From assembly GCF_001269985.1 (NCBI RefSeq), contig NZ_BBZB01000002.1, positions 992,001 through 1,056,000 on the forward strand: DNA of 64,000 nucleotides, read 5' to 3'. Both the position numbers and the translations under genes were made by a program. Each line of letters starts with the position of its first letter. The first letter of the stretch is position 1. The DNA comes from Pseudoalteromonas sp. '520P1 No. 423'. Its GTDB lineage: Bacteria; Pseudomonadota; Gammaproteobacteria; Enterobacterales; Alteromonadaceae. Of the stretch, positions 50,419 through 59,150 are shown piece after piece. The notes below the pieces were generated by a model. The model made no database searches. It saw only the letters and a program-made list of their open reading frames with translations, and had not been told where the DNA came from.

Positions 50419-51579
50419 CTACAATTTTTCAGTCGTTAAAACATCAGAATCAGCGATATTTACCTGCATCCCTTTTTGAGGATATTCAGGTAAGGTAACA
50501 ACTAATTTATCTTGATTGTTTAAACCTTGATTAACTAAAAAGAACTCTCCTTCCTCTCTAATTACTTGCACTTGCTTGGCTTCTAACTTGTCTTGTGAAT
50601 CTACAACCCAAACTGTACGGTTATTAACAAGTTCTTGTGGTAATTTATAAATTTTTTGCAGTGTTTGTCCTGCAAAATTAACTTCAACATAGCTGCCGAA
50701 TTTAATCACGGGCAAATCAGAATCCAAACCGTAAGGGTCCTGAATTCTAACAACTAAGTTACTCATACGCGTATCACTATCTACTACGCCTAAATCACGA
50801 GAGATAATTGCATCACGTTTAAAAGCATTTAGCCCTTTTTTACTAACTGTCGCATGTAAGCCATTTAAATTATTTGGTAAAAACGCACTATCAAAGCCAG
50901 CGATTGGTATCAACACTTCAGCTGACTCTATGTTATTTAGTACTGCAACAGTAGAGCCGGTGTTAACAAATTGACCAAGGCCGATATTTTTTGAAATAAC
51001 TAGGGCATCAAAGGGAGCCTTAACTTCACATTTTGCTAGATTACGTTGTGCACGCTTTAGAGCTGCTTGAGCAGATTTTACTGCAGCTTGTGCACTTAAT
51101 ACTTGAGGTTTTCTAAGATATAAATCTGTGAACTTTTTAGTAGGAAAACGTTTCGCTTCATCAATAGCGACTTCTTGTTTTGCATTCTCTTCTATCAATG
51201 CCGCTTTAGCACTAACCAACTGAGCTTGAGCTTGTAATAAGTCTGCTTCATAGTTATCTTTTTCAATAGTGAATAAAATATCACCACGATGAACCAAGCC
51301 ACCAGGAATAAAGCTTGGATGCCATTGAATGACTTCACCTTGAACTTGCGCTGCTAGTTGCGTACTTTCTAAAGGTGCAACTTCTCCATAACTAGTAATT
51401 ACAATTTGATGATCACTTGCTGTTATATTTTCCACTTTAACAGTTGGGCGACTATCAACTGCTTTTTTTTCTTCAGTATTTTTGGCAATCGCATTAATTG
51501 TTACAGAACTACCAATACATGACGCTAAAACAACAACAGGTAATAGGCCTTTTATCCATTTTTGATTCATTTTATTCAC
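50419..51579 (-). CDS. RND periplasmic adaptor (membrane fusion protein)
   Basis: A 386-residue HlyD/AcrA-type adaptor with an N-terminal membrane or signal segment (about 10-27). The lipoyl-like barrel begins SYGEVAPLESTQLAAQVQGE, the long helical hairpin spans about 100-175, and the second half restarts with CEVKAPFDALVISKNIGLGQ, followed by a beta-barrel and a membrane-proximal domain. It joins the transporter encoded 18 bases downstream to an outer-membrane channel elsewhere in the genome. Its leader region (51580-52025) holds no intact gene. Confidence 0.92.
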   Translation of the reverse strand: MNKMNQKWIKGLLPVVVLASCIGSSVTINAIAKNTEEKKAVDSRPTVKVENITASDHQIVITSYGEVAPLESTQLAAQVQGEVIQWHPSFIPGGLVHRGDILFTIEKDNYEADLLQAQAQLVSAKAALIEENAKQEVAIDEAKRFPTKKFTDLYLRKPQVLSAQAAVKSAQAALKRAQRNLAKCEVKAPFDALVISKNIGLGQFVNTGSTVAVLNNIESAEVLIPIAGFDSAFLPNNLNGLHATVSKKGLNAFKRDAIISRDLGVVDSDTRMSNLVVRIQDPYGLDSDLPVIKFGSYVEVNFAGQTLQKIYKLPQELVNNRTVWVVDSQDKLEAKQVQVIREEGEFFLVNQGLNNQDKLVVTLPEYPQKGMQVNIADSDVLTTEKL

Positions 51580-52025
51580 CTTGAAAGCACAATTGAGATG
51601 ATAATATCAAAAACCTATAAATATATGTAAATTGATTTGTAAGTTTGTGTTTATATATTGCTTAAATATATTGAACGATACATATGCCAGGTAATTGATA
51701 AGTCAGAAAAATGCTATTTAATATAAAGACATTTCTGCGGTATCCAATTTTTCATCTTGCTATTATTTTCAGATAGCCAAAGTTTAGCTGCGCTGTGATA
51801 TGACATCATAAGCCTCTGCATCAATTAACTTTCCTTGGGTAGTCAATTGGGTCTGTTTTTCAGCCATAGTGCTTTGCAATACTTAGACCTGAATATGCGC
51901 AATATTATGTTTTAAAATATACCATTAGCCCGTGCTTGGGTAAGTGACATATTCAACCTATAGACCTTGGCTTATGTAAATCTCGCCTAAGATGTATGAA
52001 ACTACGATTTGAGATGACCAATTAT
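51580..52025. other. Gene-free region, possible decayed coding sequence
   Basis: No intact gene. On the minus strand, short coding-like bits occur in different frames, for example MAEKQTQLTTQGKLIDAEAY followed by a stop and then AKLWLSENNSK in another frame, and MSLTQARANGIF. They suggest a rotted gene but I cannot name it. The promoter of the RND operon should lie in the part nearest 51579. Confidence 0.35.
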
Positions 52026-52988
52026 TTAATCTATTAATATCATTGAAAATAACACGTTACTTAATAAAATTAATATACCTAAAAAAACACATAATAAAAT
52101 GAGATTAAAACACCACTTAAATGGATAATATAACTTTGGGTTTTGCTTTTTAAAGGCTGTTAGAAAAGGTGTCACTTTAGCAAATAATTTATTAACGATA
52201 CCGGCTTGATCATCGGGTAAATTAGGCACCAACACCTTACTAATTAAAAACGTATAAATTTTGTTAAATAGCTTCCCAAAAATATTAATTGGACGCTCGA
52301 TGTCACACATTAGGATTAAACGTATATCTTGGCTGTTGTTTTCTACATAATGCAGACACGTGTCATAATAAATAAAGGCTTCACCATCTTTCCAAGATTG
52401 TTTAGTACCATCAACATTAATAAAACAGCATTCATTATTAGGTGTATTTAACCCTAAATAGTACCTAAAAGAACAGGCAACAGGATCTAAGTGACGGGTT
52501 AATTTTGACTTTGTAAGTAGTAATGTGAACATAGCACCATTGACCGAAGGTATTTGATTCAATAATTCAACAGTTTTTGGACAATGTAGCAGAGTTGAGG
52601 CTAGTGACGTATCAAGTACAGTAGAATTAACTCCAGCAATATTTGTAGAATGTACGAAAACCGACATCATAAAAACTGCTATTTTCTTTTGAAATCGTTT
52701 TGTTCAAAAAAGCCTTTATCATGCAGTCCTTGTGCTTCTTGTGCGATTTTTTGCCAGCTCTCTTCAACGATATTTAATTTATTAAACTTCTCAGTTTTAA
52801 CAAATGCTTTTTGTGCAAAGCGTTTTGTACATATAAAGAAAAACATTTAAAGGCGCAAAGATTGGCTAACCTTTTCGTAGATATTCTGCAAAAGAGTTGA
52901 ACCTAGCTTGGCCTCGAAATCTATAAACATAAATCACAGAACATAAAGGAAACAGGAAAAATACAACAAACGTAAAAATTGAGGTCAT
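52026..52988 (-). pseudogene. lpxO: lpxO-like lipid A hydroxylase gene, broken
   Basis: The minus strand from the ATG at 52988 encodes, in pieces, an LpxO-type aspartyl/asparaginyl beta-hydroxylase, an enzyme that hydroxylates the fatty acyl chain of lipid A. The N-terminal membrane helix and RFRGQARFNSF come first, then a TAG, then PIFAPLNVFLYM, a shift to KLNIVEESWQKIAQEAQG, another shift to SSFYDVGFRTFYKYCW, two stops and a further shift. Finally an open 214-codon frame holds the catalytic part: LTRHLDPVACSFRYYLGL (Fe-binding His, Arg) and FIYYDTCLHYVEN (second His; FDDS changed to YYDT) and the C-terminal helix. At least two frameshifts and three stops are needed to explain it, so it is a pseudogene, although the 214-residue part looks superficially complete. 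Confidence 0.8.
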
Positions 52989-53041
52989 AATAAAAGTAAG
53001 TAATTAAATAGTTCAAAATTATAAAAGAAGAGGATTCTAAT

Positions 53042-53072
53042 AAAAAACCAAGACATATTATCGCCTTGGTTT
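53042..53072 (-). terminator. Terminator of gltS
   Basis: AAACCAAG (53045-53052) and CTTGGTTT (53065-53072) form an 8-bp stem 24 bases after the gltS stop, followed on the minus strand by TTTTATTAG. Confidence 0.6.
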
Positions 53073-53095
53073 AAAATTGTATTTTAAATAAGCAC

Positions 53096-54307
53096 TTAGG
53101 GAGTTACAAAAGGCAGACTTAAATAAAACTGAATAACTAACGCATTGGTTATATCTATAAAGAACGCACCAACCAATGGCACAACTAAAAAAGCCTGTGG
53201 AGAGGGGCCATGGCGTGCAACTAACGCTTCCATATTAGCAACGGCTGTAGGAGTTGCACCTAAACCAAAACCACAATGGCCGCCTGCCATAATTGCAGCA
53301 TTATAGTTTTTCCCCATAATTCTAAAAGTGACAAAATAAGCAAACAACATTAATACGATAGTTTGGGCGAATATGATAAATACCATAGGGCCAGCAAGAT
53401 TAACCAGCTCCCAAACTTTTAGTGACATTAATGCCATAGCTAAAAATAGTGATAACGCCATGGTACCCCATAAATCGATACATGCACGGCTGATACTATA
53501 TACCTTAGATAATTCACATAAATTAGTTGCTATCACACCAAATAACAAGGGTATTAAGAATGAAGGCAATACAACGCCTGCTTCTTTTAAACCAACATAA
53601 CCTAAGTGGCCTAATGTCATACATAATAAAATAATGAAAAGTGTTTCCATCATAGATTTAGGGGTTACTAAATCGTGATCTTCAGGATTAAAAGTAACCG
53701 TGTCATCGAGTTCTTCATGATATTCGTCAGCTTTTAAATTGTATTTAGTAATTAGACGTTTGCTTACTGGCCCACCAACTAAGCCACCTAACACTAAACC
53801 TAAAGTCGCTGCCGCCATTGCTAATTCAAAGAAGCTTGAGGGCATACCATATTCTGTAATAAATAAATCAGCATAAGTTGCGCCATTACCATGACCACCA
53901 GATAAAGTAACAGAACCACCAATTAAACCCATTAGTGGCTCAATACCTGAAGCCATAGCTAAAGATACGCCAAGGGCGTTTTGAATCAATAAGTACAAGG
54001 TTGCAACACCTAAAAATAAAACAACTTTAGGACCACCTTTTAATAAAAGTTTAAAACTTGCACCTAATCCAACCGTTGTAAAGAATATTGTCATCAACGG
54101 TGCTTTAAAGCTCATATCAAACTGCACATGAAAATTAAATAAGCTATGTGCAATTGCTGCAAGAAATGAAAATATGATGCCACCAACTACAGGCTCTGGT
54201 ATATTGTTGTTTCTTAAAAAGGCGACTTTACTGTTACAAAAATAACCTGTAAACAGAATCACCAGTGCGACTAATACTGTTTCTATTATGCCAACTTCGA
54301 TATCCAT
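53096..54307 (-). CDS. gltS: Sodium/glutamate symporter GltS
   Basis: A 403-residue inner-membrane carrier that imports glutamate with Na+. The family blocks are present: FTTVGLGASFKLLLKGG, the first re-entrant loop GGSVTLSGGHGNGATYADLF, and its inverted repeat mate AAIMAGGHCGFGLGATPTAVANMEAL. About ten helices. I chose the ATG at 54307 (MDIEVGIIETVLVALVI), which is the conserved start; a longer TTG-started frame adds 13 residues (NKKRKNSP) that are not part of the family. AGAGGA lies somewhat far upstream. It follows a PLP decarboxylase gene by about 100 bases in the same direction, so the transporter may bring in that enzyme's substrate. Confidence 0.93.
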   Translation of the reverse strand: MDIEVGIIETVLVALVILFTGYFCNSKVAFLRNNNIPEPVVGGIIFSFLAAIAHSLFNFHVQFDMSFKAPLMTIFFTTVGLGASFKLLLKGGPKVVLFLGVATLYLLIQNALGVSLAMASGIEPLMGLIGGSVTLSGGHGNGATYADLFITEYGMPSSFFELAMAAATLGLVLGGLVGGPVSKRLITKYNLKADEYHEELDDTVTFNPEDHDLVTPKSMMETLFIILLCMTLGHLGYVGLKEAGVVLPSFLIPLLFGVIATNLCELSKVYSISRACIDLWGTMALSLFLAMALMSLKVWELVNLAGPMVFIIFAQTIVLMLFAYFVTFRIMGKNYNAAIMAGGHCGFGLGATPTAVANMEALVARHGPSPQAFLVVPLVGAFFIDITNALVIQFYLSLPFVTP

Positions 54308-54410
54308 TGGAGAATTTTTCCTCTTCTTGTTTATATGATTGGTCAATCGGAATTATGTTACGATCTATCGTGAAAAATACTCGCAGACCGCAATTTTTCT
54401 CGGCATTCCG

Positions 54411-55688
54411 TTACATTTTATTGAGAACATTTTCAAGAGAATCTGATTTACGGATGCATTTGATTGTTAAATCATCATCTTTACCAGTTATGGCAAATAC
54501 TGCCACTCTAGGTAGACTGTTGTAGTCAAAGTGGTTACTAAAATAATAGCCTCCGGTATCATGTACCATTACATAATCATTTTGTTCTAAATTAGGCAAT
54601 TGTTGGTTTTTACAAATTAAATCACCTGCAAAACAACATGGGCCAGCAACGTCTGTTGTCACTAATGGAGAAATTTCTTCAGTTCGTTCCTCACCTGTTG
54701 GTAAAAATCCAGTGACTCTTAGAGGCCATGAATTAGGTAGAAAAGCAGTACGGGTAAGAATTTGAGCACCAGCATGTGTTGTTGCGATATGGCGGTTACC
54801 AGAATTTTTAGTGTATTCAACTCGTGTTACTATTACACCGTTTTTAGCTGCAATAGCACGACCAAACTCAGTTTTAACTTGGTATTTATCAGTAAATAGT
54901 AATGGTACAGTTTTTTGCAAAATATCTGCATATTGTTTAAATGTCGGTGAGATTTCTTCTGATGCAAAATTTACAGGCAATCCACCACCAATATCTAATC
55001 TAACTATTTGTTGCGAGCCAATTGTTTCATTTATTTCTTCTGCTAACTCAGTGATAACAGCAATACCTTGCGCCATGAGTTCAAGCTCACACCCTTGAGA
55101 ACCCGTATGAGTATGAATGCTTTTCAGCCAAGGACGTTGTTTATATATTTCGATTAACTCATTTCTATTATCGTTATCATTTAATGCATAACCAAACTTT
55201 GATGTAGCTGTAGCTGTACTTGTTGAGCTGATTTTTCCGCTGCCAATTTGTGGGTTTACTCGAAAACCAATAATTGATTTTGTATTAGGATATTGCAGCA
55301 TTAGTGCATCTATACGAGCAAGTTCTTGTAGGTTATCAATATTTAAAGATATACCATTTTTAAGACAGGTTGTTAAGTCGTCTATTGTTTTAGCTGGCGA
55401 ATCAAAAATGATATTCTCTACTTCGTAACCCGCTTTTAAAGCGATTAATAATTCTCCTGGGCTTGCAACCTCAGCGCCCATGCCAGATTTTCTAAGTGAC
55501 TTTAATACTTCTACTAATGCATTCGCTTTAACTGCAAAAGTATGGGTGAAATTTTTAGGAAAAGAAGCATATACATCATCAACTGTTTTATCTAATCGTT
55601 CGAAGTCCATGATCCCAATAGCGGTTAAGTTATTATCGATTATATTTTCGTTGATGGCTTTTTGAATTATTTTTTGCTTTCTTGTCAT
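54411..55688 (-). CDS. PLP-dependent fold-III decarboxylase (DapDC/ODC type)
   Basis: A 425-residue PLP enzyme of the alanine-racemase-fold group (ornithine, diaminopimelate, arginine and carboxynorspermidine decarboxylases). The PLP Lys is in HTFAVKANALVE near residue 54; other blocks are GAEVASPGELLIAL, FDSPAKTIDDL, IGGGLPVNF, the Glu-Phe-Gly-Arg of KTEFGRAIAAKNG, and the C-terminal GPCCFAGDLICKNQQ and GGYYFSNHF. The GPCC-Asp motif is the second-subunit active-site loop. It resembles LysA, but is not in a lysine cluster, and it stands next to gltS, so an acidic amino acid or polyamine precursor is possible. A catabolic or polyamine role is inferred; substrate not readable. Confidence 0.85.
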   Translation of the reverse strand: MTRKQKIIQKAINENIIDNNLTAIGIMDFERLDKTVDDVYASFPKNFTHTFAVKANALVEVLKSLRKSGMGAEVASPGELLIALKAGYEVENIIFDSPAKTIDDLTTCLKNGISLNIDNLQELARIDALMLQYPNTKSIIGFRVNPQIGSGKISSTSTATATSKFGYALNDNDNRNELIEIYKQRPWLKSIHTHTGSQGCELELMAQGIAVITELAEEINETIGSQQIVRLDIGGGLPVNFASEEISPTFKQYADILQKTVPLLFTDKYQVKTEFGRAIAAKNGVIVTRVEYTKNSGNRHIATTHAGAQILTRTAFLPNSWPLRVTGFLPTGEERTEEISPLVTTDVAGPCCFAGDLICKNQQLPNLEQNDYVMVHDTGGYYFSNHFDYNSLPRVAVFAITGKDDDLTIKCIRKSDSLENVLNKM

Positions 55689-55965
55689 GGGTTATCTCTA
55701 AATTCTGTGACTTAAAATGTGATCATCTATTTAAATTTTGATAATCGCTGTCAACGTTTCACCATATTTTAATACAAGTGAAAACTTGATAAGTGAATGA
55801 CAATAAAAAAGGCCTATAACTAGAAATTTATTATCTTAAGAAACTATTGTCTCACTTATTTGATAAATCCAAGATAAGTTAGCAGTGAAAAAAAGAACAA
55901 TGTTAAAGCTTTGCGAGTGTATAACTTTTGGTTATGGGCTTTAGGTGAACTGGTGAATTTTAGGC
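55689..55965. other. Gene-free leader of the decarboxylase gene
   Basis: About 280 bases with no coding frame of note on either strand. The decarboxylase promoter should lie within 100 bases of 55688. I see no riboswitch. Confidence 0.5.
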
Positions 55966-55990
55966 AAAAAAAAACGCGTTTAAAAACGCG
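55966..55990 (-). terminator. Strong terminator of the LysR gene
   Basis: CGCGTTT and AAACGCG (55975-55981 and 55984-55990) with a 2-nt loop, followed on the minus strand by nine T (plus-strand A 55966-55974). Confidence 0.8.
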
Positions 55991-56098
55991 CGAATATTAC
56001 TCTAGGGAAATCATCTAACTCGTAATATAAGAGTCATGGAATTAAAATAAGTTCATAAAATTTTAATAAATTTATAATTATCTCAAAATCACTTATTA

Positions 56099-56998
56099 TT
56101 AAGAGATGTTTTGAGTTAACAGTTCTATAAAACACCTTACTTTTGGAGATAAATGTTTTCTACTTGGATATAAAGCAAATACATCTATCGTTTGTGATTG
56201 ATAGTCATCAAATAGGATTTCTAATTTGTCTGATTTTAATTCATTTGCCAGATAAAATTCAGGTAATCTGCATATACCATGACCAGCTAAAACCATAGCC
56301 AGTTGCATTTCGGCATTATTAGATAATACCTTTTGTGGTACATCTACATAAATAGCTTCACCTTTTCTCGTGGTATACATCCAACGCGTTGGGTTTTTAA
56401 GATTGGAATAACACATACATTGATGGTTTATGAGTTCCTCTGGTGTTTTGGGTTTGCCATGCTTTTTAACATAATCAGTTGATGCAACTGTGTACCCTAA
56501 AAATGATTTAAGCTTTTTACATATCAGACTAGAATCTTCAAGCGCAGTTGTTGCTCGAATAACTAAGTCAAAACCATCTTGTATAACATCAACCTGACGG
56601 TCACTAAAATCTATATCTAAACTCACTTCGGGATATTTGGTTAAATACTCAACTAAAATTGGCTTTAGGTAAATAGACCCAAAACCCAGTGGACAGCTTA
56701 TTTTCAATGTACCTTTAGGCGATATATTACTTTGATCTAAAATTCCTTGCGCTTGCTCGGCATCAAATATGATTTGCTGGCATTGATTATTAAACGCTTT
56801 TCCCTCAGGCGTTAAACTGATAGAGCGTGTTGTTCTGTTTAATAATCTGATCCCTAACCTTGCTTCAAGTTTATTGATTTCTTTACTGATATACGAAGTA
56901 GAGTGACCAGTAGCAAACGCCGCAGCCGAGAAGCCACCTGTCGTTACAACCTGATTAAAGATCACAATACCATCAAACAACTTTGTATTAACTGCCAT
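56099..56998 (-). CDS. LysR-family transcription regulator
   Basis: A 299-residue regulator: winged helix FDGIVIFNQVVTTGGFSAAA then TSYISKEINKLEARLGIRLL and RTTRSISLTPEGK, followed by the effector-binding domain with CPLGFGSIYLKPILVEYLTK and DIDFSDRQVDVIQDGFDLVI. It is divergent from the FMN-reductase gene, 143 bases apart, and is presumably its regulator. A terminator with nine T follows. The effector might be a quinone or electrophile, which is inference from the target's function. Confidence 0.9.
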   Translation of the reverse strand: MAVNTKLFDGIVIFNQVVTTGGFSAAAFATGHSTSYISKEINKLEARLGIRLLNRTTRSISLTPEGKAFNNQCQQIIFDAEQAQGILDQSNISPKGTLKISCPLGFGSIYLKPILVEYLTKYPEVSLDIDFSDRQVDVIQDGFDLVIRATTALEDSSLICKKLKSFLGYTVASTDYVKKHGKPKTPEELINHQCMCYSNLKNPTRWMYTTRKGEAIYVDVPQKVLSNNAEMQLAMVLAGHGICRLPEFYLANELKSDKLEILFDDYQSQTIDVFALYPSRKHLSPKVRCFIELLTQNIS

Positions 56999-57074
56999 TT
57001 GGAAATAATCCTTTTACATTTAGGTTATTAATCTTTATTTGGAATGAATGTATAGTTTACACATCGAAACGCAG

Positions 57075-57111
57075 ATAAGTCATCATATTTTTAAAATGAC
57101 TTATAAGTTAT
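57075..57111. promoter_or_regulatory. Dyad operators between LysR and the FMN-reductase gene
   Basis: ATAAGTCAT (57075-57083) and ATGACTTAT (57096-57104) form a perfect 9-bp inverted repeat, 12-bp spacer. The second half is also the core of a dyad with ATAAGTTAT up to 57111. It lies 31 bases upstream of the reductase ATG, where a LysR protein would bind. Confidence 0.55.
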
Positions 57112-57141
57112 ATAAAATCAGATACAAAATGAGGGTATATC

Positions 57142-57663
57142 ATGAAAGTATTAGCATTCGCAGCGAGCAACAGCAAAAATTCAATCAACAAGCAGTTAGC
57201 AACATATACAGCAAACTTAGTTGAAAATTCAGAAGTAGAAATCTTAGATATAAACGACTATGAAATGCCAATTTTCAGTGAAGATCGTGAAAAAGAGCTA
57301 GGTCATCCAGCACAAGCGCAAGCATTTTATAAAAAGCTAGGAGAAGCTGATACGATTATAGTTTCTTTTGCAGAACATAATGGGTCATATACAGCGGCAT
57401 ATAAAAACTTATTTGATTGGACTTCTCGGATCGATATGAAAGTTTTTCAAAATAAACCTATGCTTATGTTAGCAACTTCACCAGGTCCTGGCGGGGCAGC
57501 CAGTGTATTAGCAGCAGCGTCAGGTTCAGCGCCTTATTTTGCAGCGGATGTAAAATCCAGTATTTCCATCCCAAGCTTTTACGACAATTTTGATGTAGAA
57601 ACAGGTCAATTAACTAACCCAGAATTAATCGACAAATTATTAACGGCTATATCACTTTTATAA
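57142..57663 (+). CDS. NAD(P)H-dependent FMN reductase / quinone reductase (ChrR-like)
   Basis: A 173-residue flavodoxin-fold reductase that passes electrons from NAD(P)H to FMN, quinones or chromate. Motifs: FAASNSKNSINKQLATYTA (FMN phosphate loop), EILDINDYEMPIFSED, FAEHNGSYTAAYKNLFDWTS (the EHN-S-Y-A family block) and SPGPGGAASVLA. GAGGG lies before the ATG. It is divergent from a LysR gene which probably controls it through the dyad sites at 57075-57111, and is followed by a strong hairpin. Physiological substrate probably a quinone or nitro compound. Confidence 0.9.
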   Translation: MKVLAFAASNSKNSINKQLATYTANLVENSEVEILDINDYEMPIFSEDREKELGHPAQAQAFYKKLGEADTIIVSFAEHNGSYTAAYKNLFDWTSRIDMKVFQNKPMLMLATSPGPGGAASVLAAASGSAPYFAADVKSSISIPSFYDNFDVETGQLTNPELIDKLLTAISLL

Positions 57664-57706
57664 AACTTGGTTATCAAATACCCTCAATGGGTCATTTATA
57701 ACGAAA

Positions 57707-57750
57707 CAATCTAATATTCAAATGATTGAATATTAGATTGTGCTTTATTT
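57707..57750 (+). terminator. Strong terminator of the FMN-reductase gene
   Basis: CAATCTAATATTCAA (57707-57721) and TTGAATATTAGATTG (57726-57740) form a perfect 15-bp stem with 4-nt loop ATGA, followed by TGCTTTATTT. Confidence 0.8.
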
Positions 57751-57776
57751 ATGGTCCATTTTCAATTTTTGAATGA

Positions 57777-58127
57777 CTAAGTAACAAACATACCAACAGA
57801 ATTCACTTCATAGTTGATAGTTTGTAAATTTAATATGCCCAGATGCTCACCTCCGTCTGCTGTACTTGAATGCTTCCATAAAACAGTGACGGCACTTTTT
57901 CTTTTTAAAATACCAACAAATTCTTTTGAATTATTTAGTGAAGTGAGAATGGGTTATTGTTGCTATTGCTGTTCGTCCTCTTTTTCAGGTTGAGCGCTTA
58001 CCTATCTTCAAGCATATAGTTTGAAAACAAGTTACCAGTTTTTATTCTTTACTCCTTAAACAATGTTATCCCAAATCGGCTCGGCTATTTGTAAAATTTA
58101 AGCAACAGGTGTAGCTAATATGTCCAT
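57777..58127 (-). pseudogene. Decayed unknown gene with seven in-frame stops
   Basis: The frame from ATG at 58127 (AAGGAA at good distance) to TAG at 57777-57779 is 117 codons long and contains several stops. The readable pieces are protein-like: MDILATPVA, ILQIAEPIWDNIV, GVKNKNW and, uninterrupted at the end, KEFVGILKRKSAVTVLWKHS then TADGGEHLGILNLQTINYE and VNSVGMFVT. The end reads as a beta-sheet domain of a NTF2- or DUF-like small enzyme. The start, with its ribosome binding site, and the total length in frame show a genuine former gene. Later frame-preserving decay is evident. I do not know its family. Confidence 0.55.
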
Positions 58128-58314
58128 TGATATTTCCTTAACGTTTTAAGTTCAGAGCAATTTTTTTATTATTTGAAAAACTGATTAACTAAACTATCAA
58201 TTATAAGAAACGATAACCATTCTGATATCGATAGTTTTTGGTAATCTTTTATGTCAGATATCAGTATAAATTAACATCAAATTTATTGTCTGATAAACAA
58301 ATATACTTTACTTA

Positions 58315-58354
58315 CCTAGAACTTCTATGTATAAATATACATAGAAGTTCTAGG
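58315..58354. promoter_or_regulatory. 40-bp perfect palindrome, PadR operator candidate
   Basis: Two 19-bp arms (CCTAGAACTTCTATGTATA and its complement) flank a 2-bp spacer. The inner part ATGTATA-AA-TATACAT is the known type of PadR-family target. It ends 12 bases before the padR-like start, so the regulator probably represses itself and the downstream gene. Confidence 0.8.
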
Positions 58355-58366
58355 CAAGGTGTAAAA

Positions 58367-58702
58367 ATGAATTATTCAAAAGATTTTGTAGCAGCATCCA
58401 CAACACCATTGATCTTAGCAATATTGAAAAATGGTCAAAGCTATGGCTATGCCATTATTCAAAAAGTAAATGAATTGTCTGATGGAAAAATGCGATGGGC
58501 TGATGGTATGTTGTACCCAATATTACATAGACTTCAGAAAAAAGAATTTATACTTGCTATATGGGGAGTCAGTGATACCGGGCGAAAAAGAAAGTATTAC
58601 CAACTTACCGGTGCAGGTGAGGCCGAACTTATTGCGCAACGAAGTAATTGGAAACAACTCGATAAAATGTTGGATCAGTTAGCAGGAGATGATGATGTTT
58701 AA
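58367..58702 (+). CDS. PadR-family transcription regulator
   Basis: A 111-residue regulator of the PadR subgroup with winged helix and C-terminal coiled coil. Motifs: TPLILAILKNGQSYGYAIIQ, RWADGMLYPILHRLQKKEFI and SDTGRKRKYYQLTGAGEAEL are the family core. The ATG at 58367 is chosen because AAGGTG precedes it, the conserved region begins there, and the palindromic operator ends just upstream; an open frame extends 43 codons further back but runs through the operator. It overlaps the next gene by 8 bases. The ligand is unknown. Confidence 0.9.
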   Translation: MNYSKDFVAASTTPLILAILKNGQSYGYAIIQKVNELSDGKMRWADGMLYPILHRLQKKEFILAIWGVSDTGRKRKYYQLTGAGEAELIAQRSNWKQLDKMLDQLAGDDDV

Positions 58703-59150
58703 TTTAAACCAAGCAATACAGCAATGGTGTGAGTTGGTACTGAGTAATGACAGTATCAAAAGTAAAAATATAGATGAGCTTATTGATCATCTTTATTGTG
58801 AAGTTGAACAATTTATTAAAAATGGTAAAAGTGAAGAGCAAGCGTTTAAAGCGGCGATAGAAAAAATGGGAGAAATAGATATGCTAGCTGGTGAATACGA
58901 AAAAAACCGATCTTTTTTACAAAAGTTATGTGCGTTTGAATATGGTACTGTAGGCCAAAATACCAATCCAAACAAAACTAAATCAAGCATACTTTCGCAA
59001 TCGATATTGTGGGCCTCAGCGATGATCGCTAGCGCTTTAATAATTACAAATGAAAAAGAAGCTTTTAGCGTTATTTTTCTTGTATTATTACCACTGAGCT
59101 TAGCTAATATTATCGCTTTAAGAAAAAATAATAAAAGAAATAAAAATTAA
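58695..59150 (+). CDS. HAAS-domain membrane protein, partner of PadR
   Basis: A 151-residue protein: cytoplasmic HAAS-like helical domain (about 1-80; IDELIDHLYCEVEQFIKNGK, EQAFKAAIEKMGEIDMLAGE, the signature of this domain) followed by two membrane helices (about 103-120 and 125-140) and a basic tail. HAAS proteins often sit next to PadR genes and are thought to keep the regulator at the membrane or act as a sensor. AGGAG gives best spacing to the third of three consecutive ATGs (58695). It overlaps the PadR gene's 3' end. A co-regulated pair. Confidence 0.78.
   Translation: MFNLNQAIQQWCELVLSNDSIKSKNIDELIDHLYCEVEQFIKNGKSEEQAFKAAIEKMGEIDMLAGEYEKNRSFLQKLCAFEYGTVGQNTNPNKTKSSILSQSILWASAMIASALIITNEKEAFSVIFLVLLPLSLANIIALRKNNKRNKN

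Noticed and set aside
52026..52670. Intact 214-residue hydroxylase
   Set aside because: Its first 25 residues are out of frame with the family, and the upstream region holds the missing N-terminal parts in other frames.
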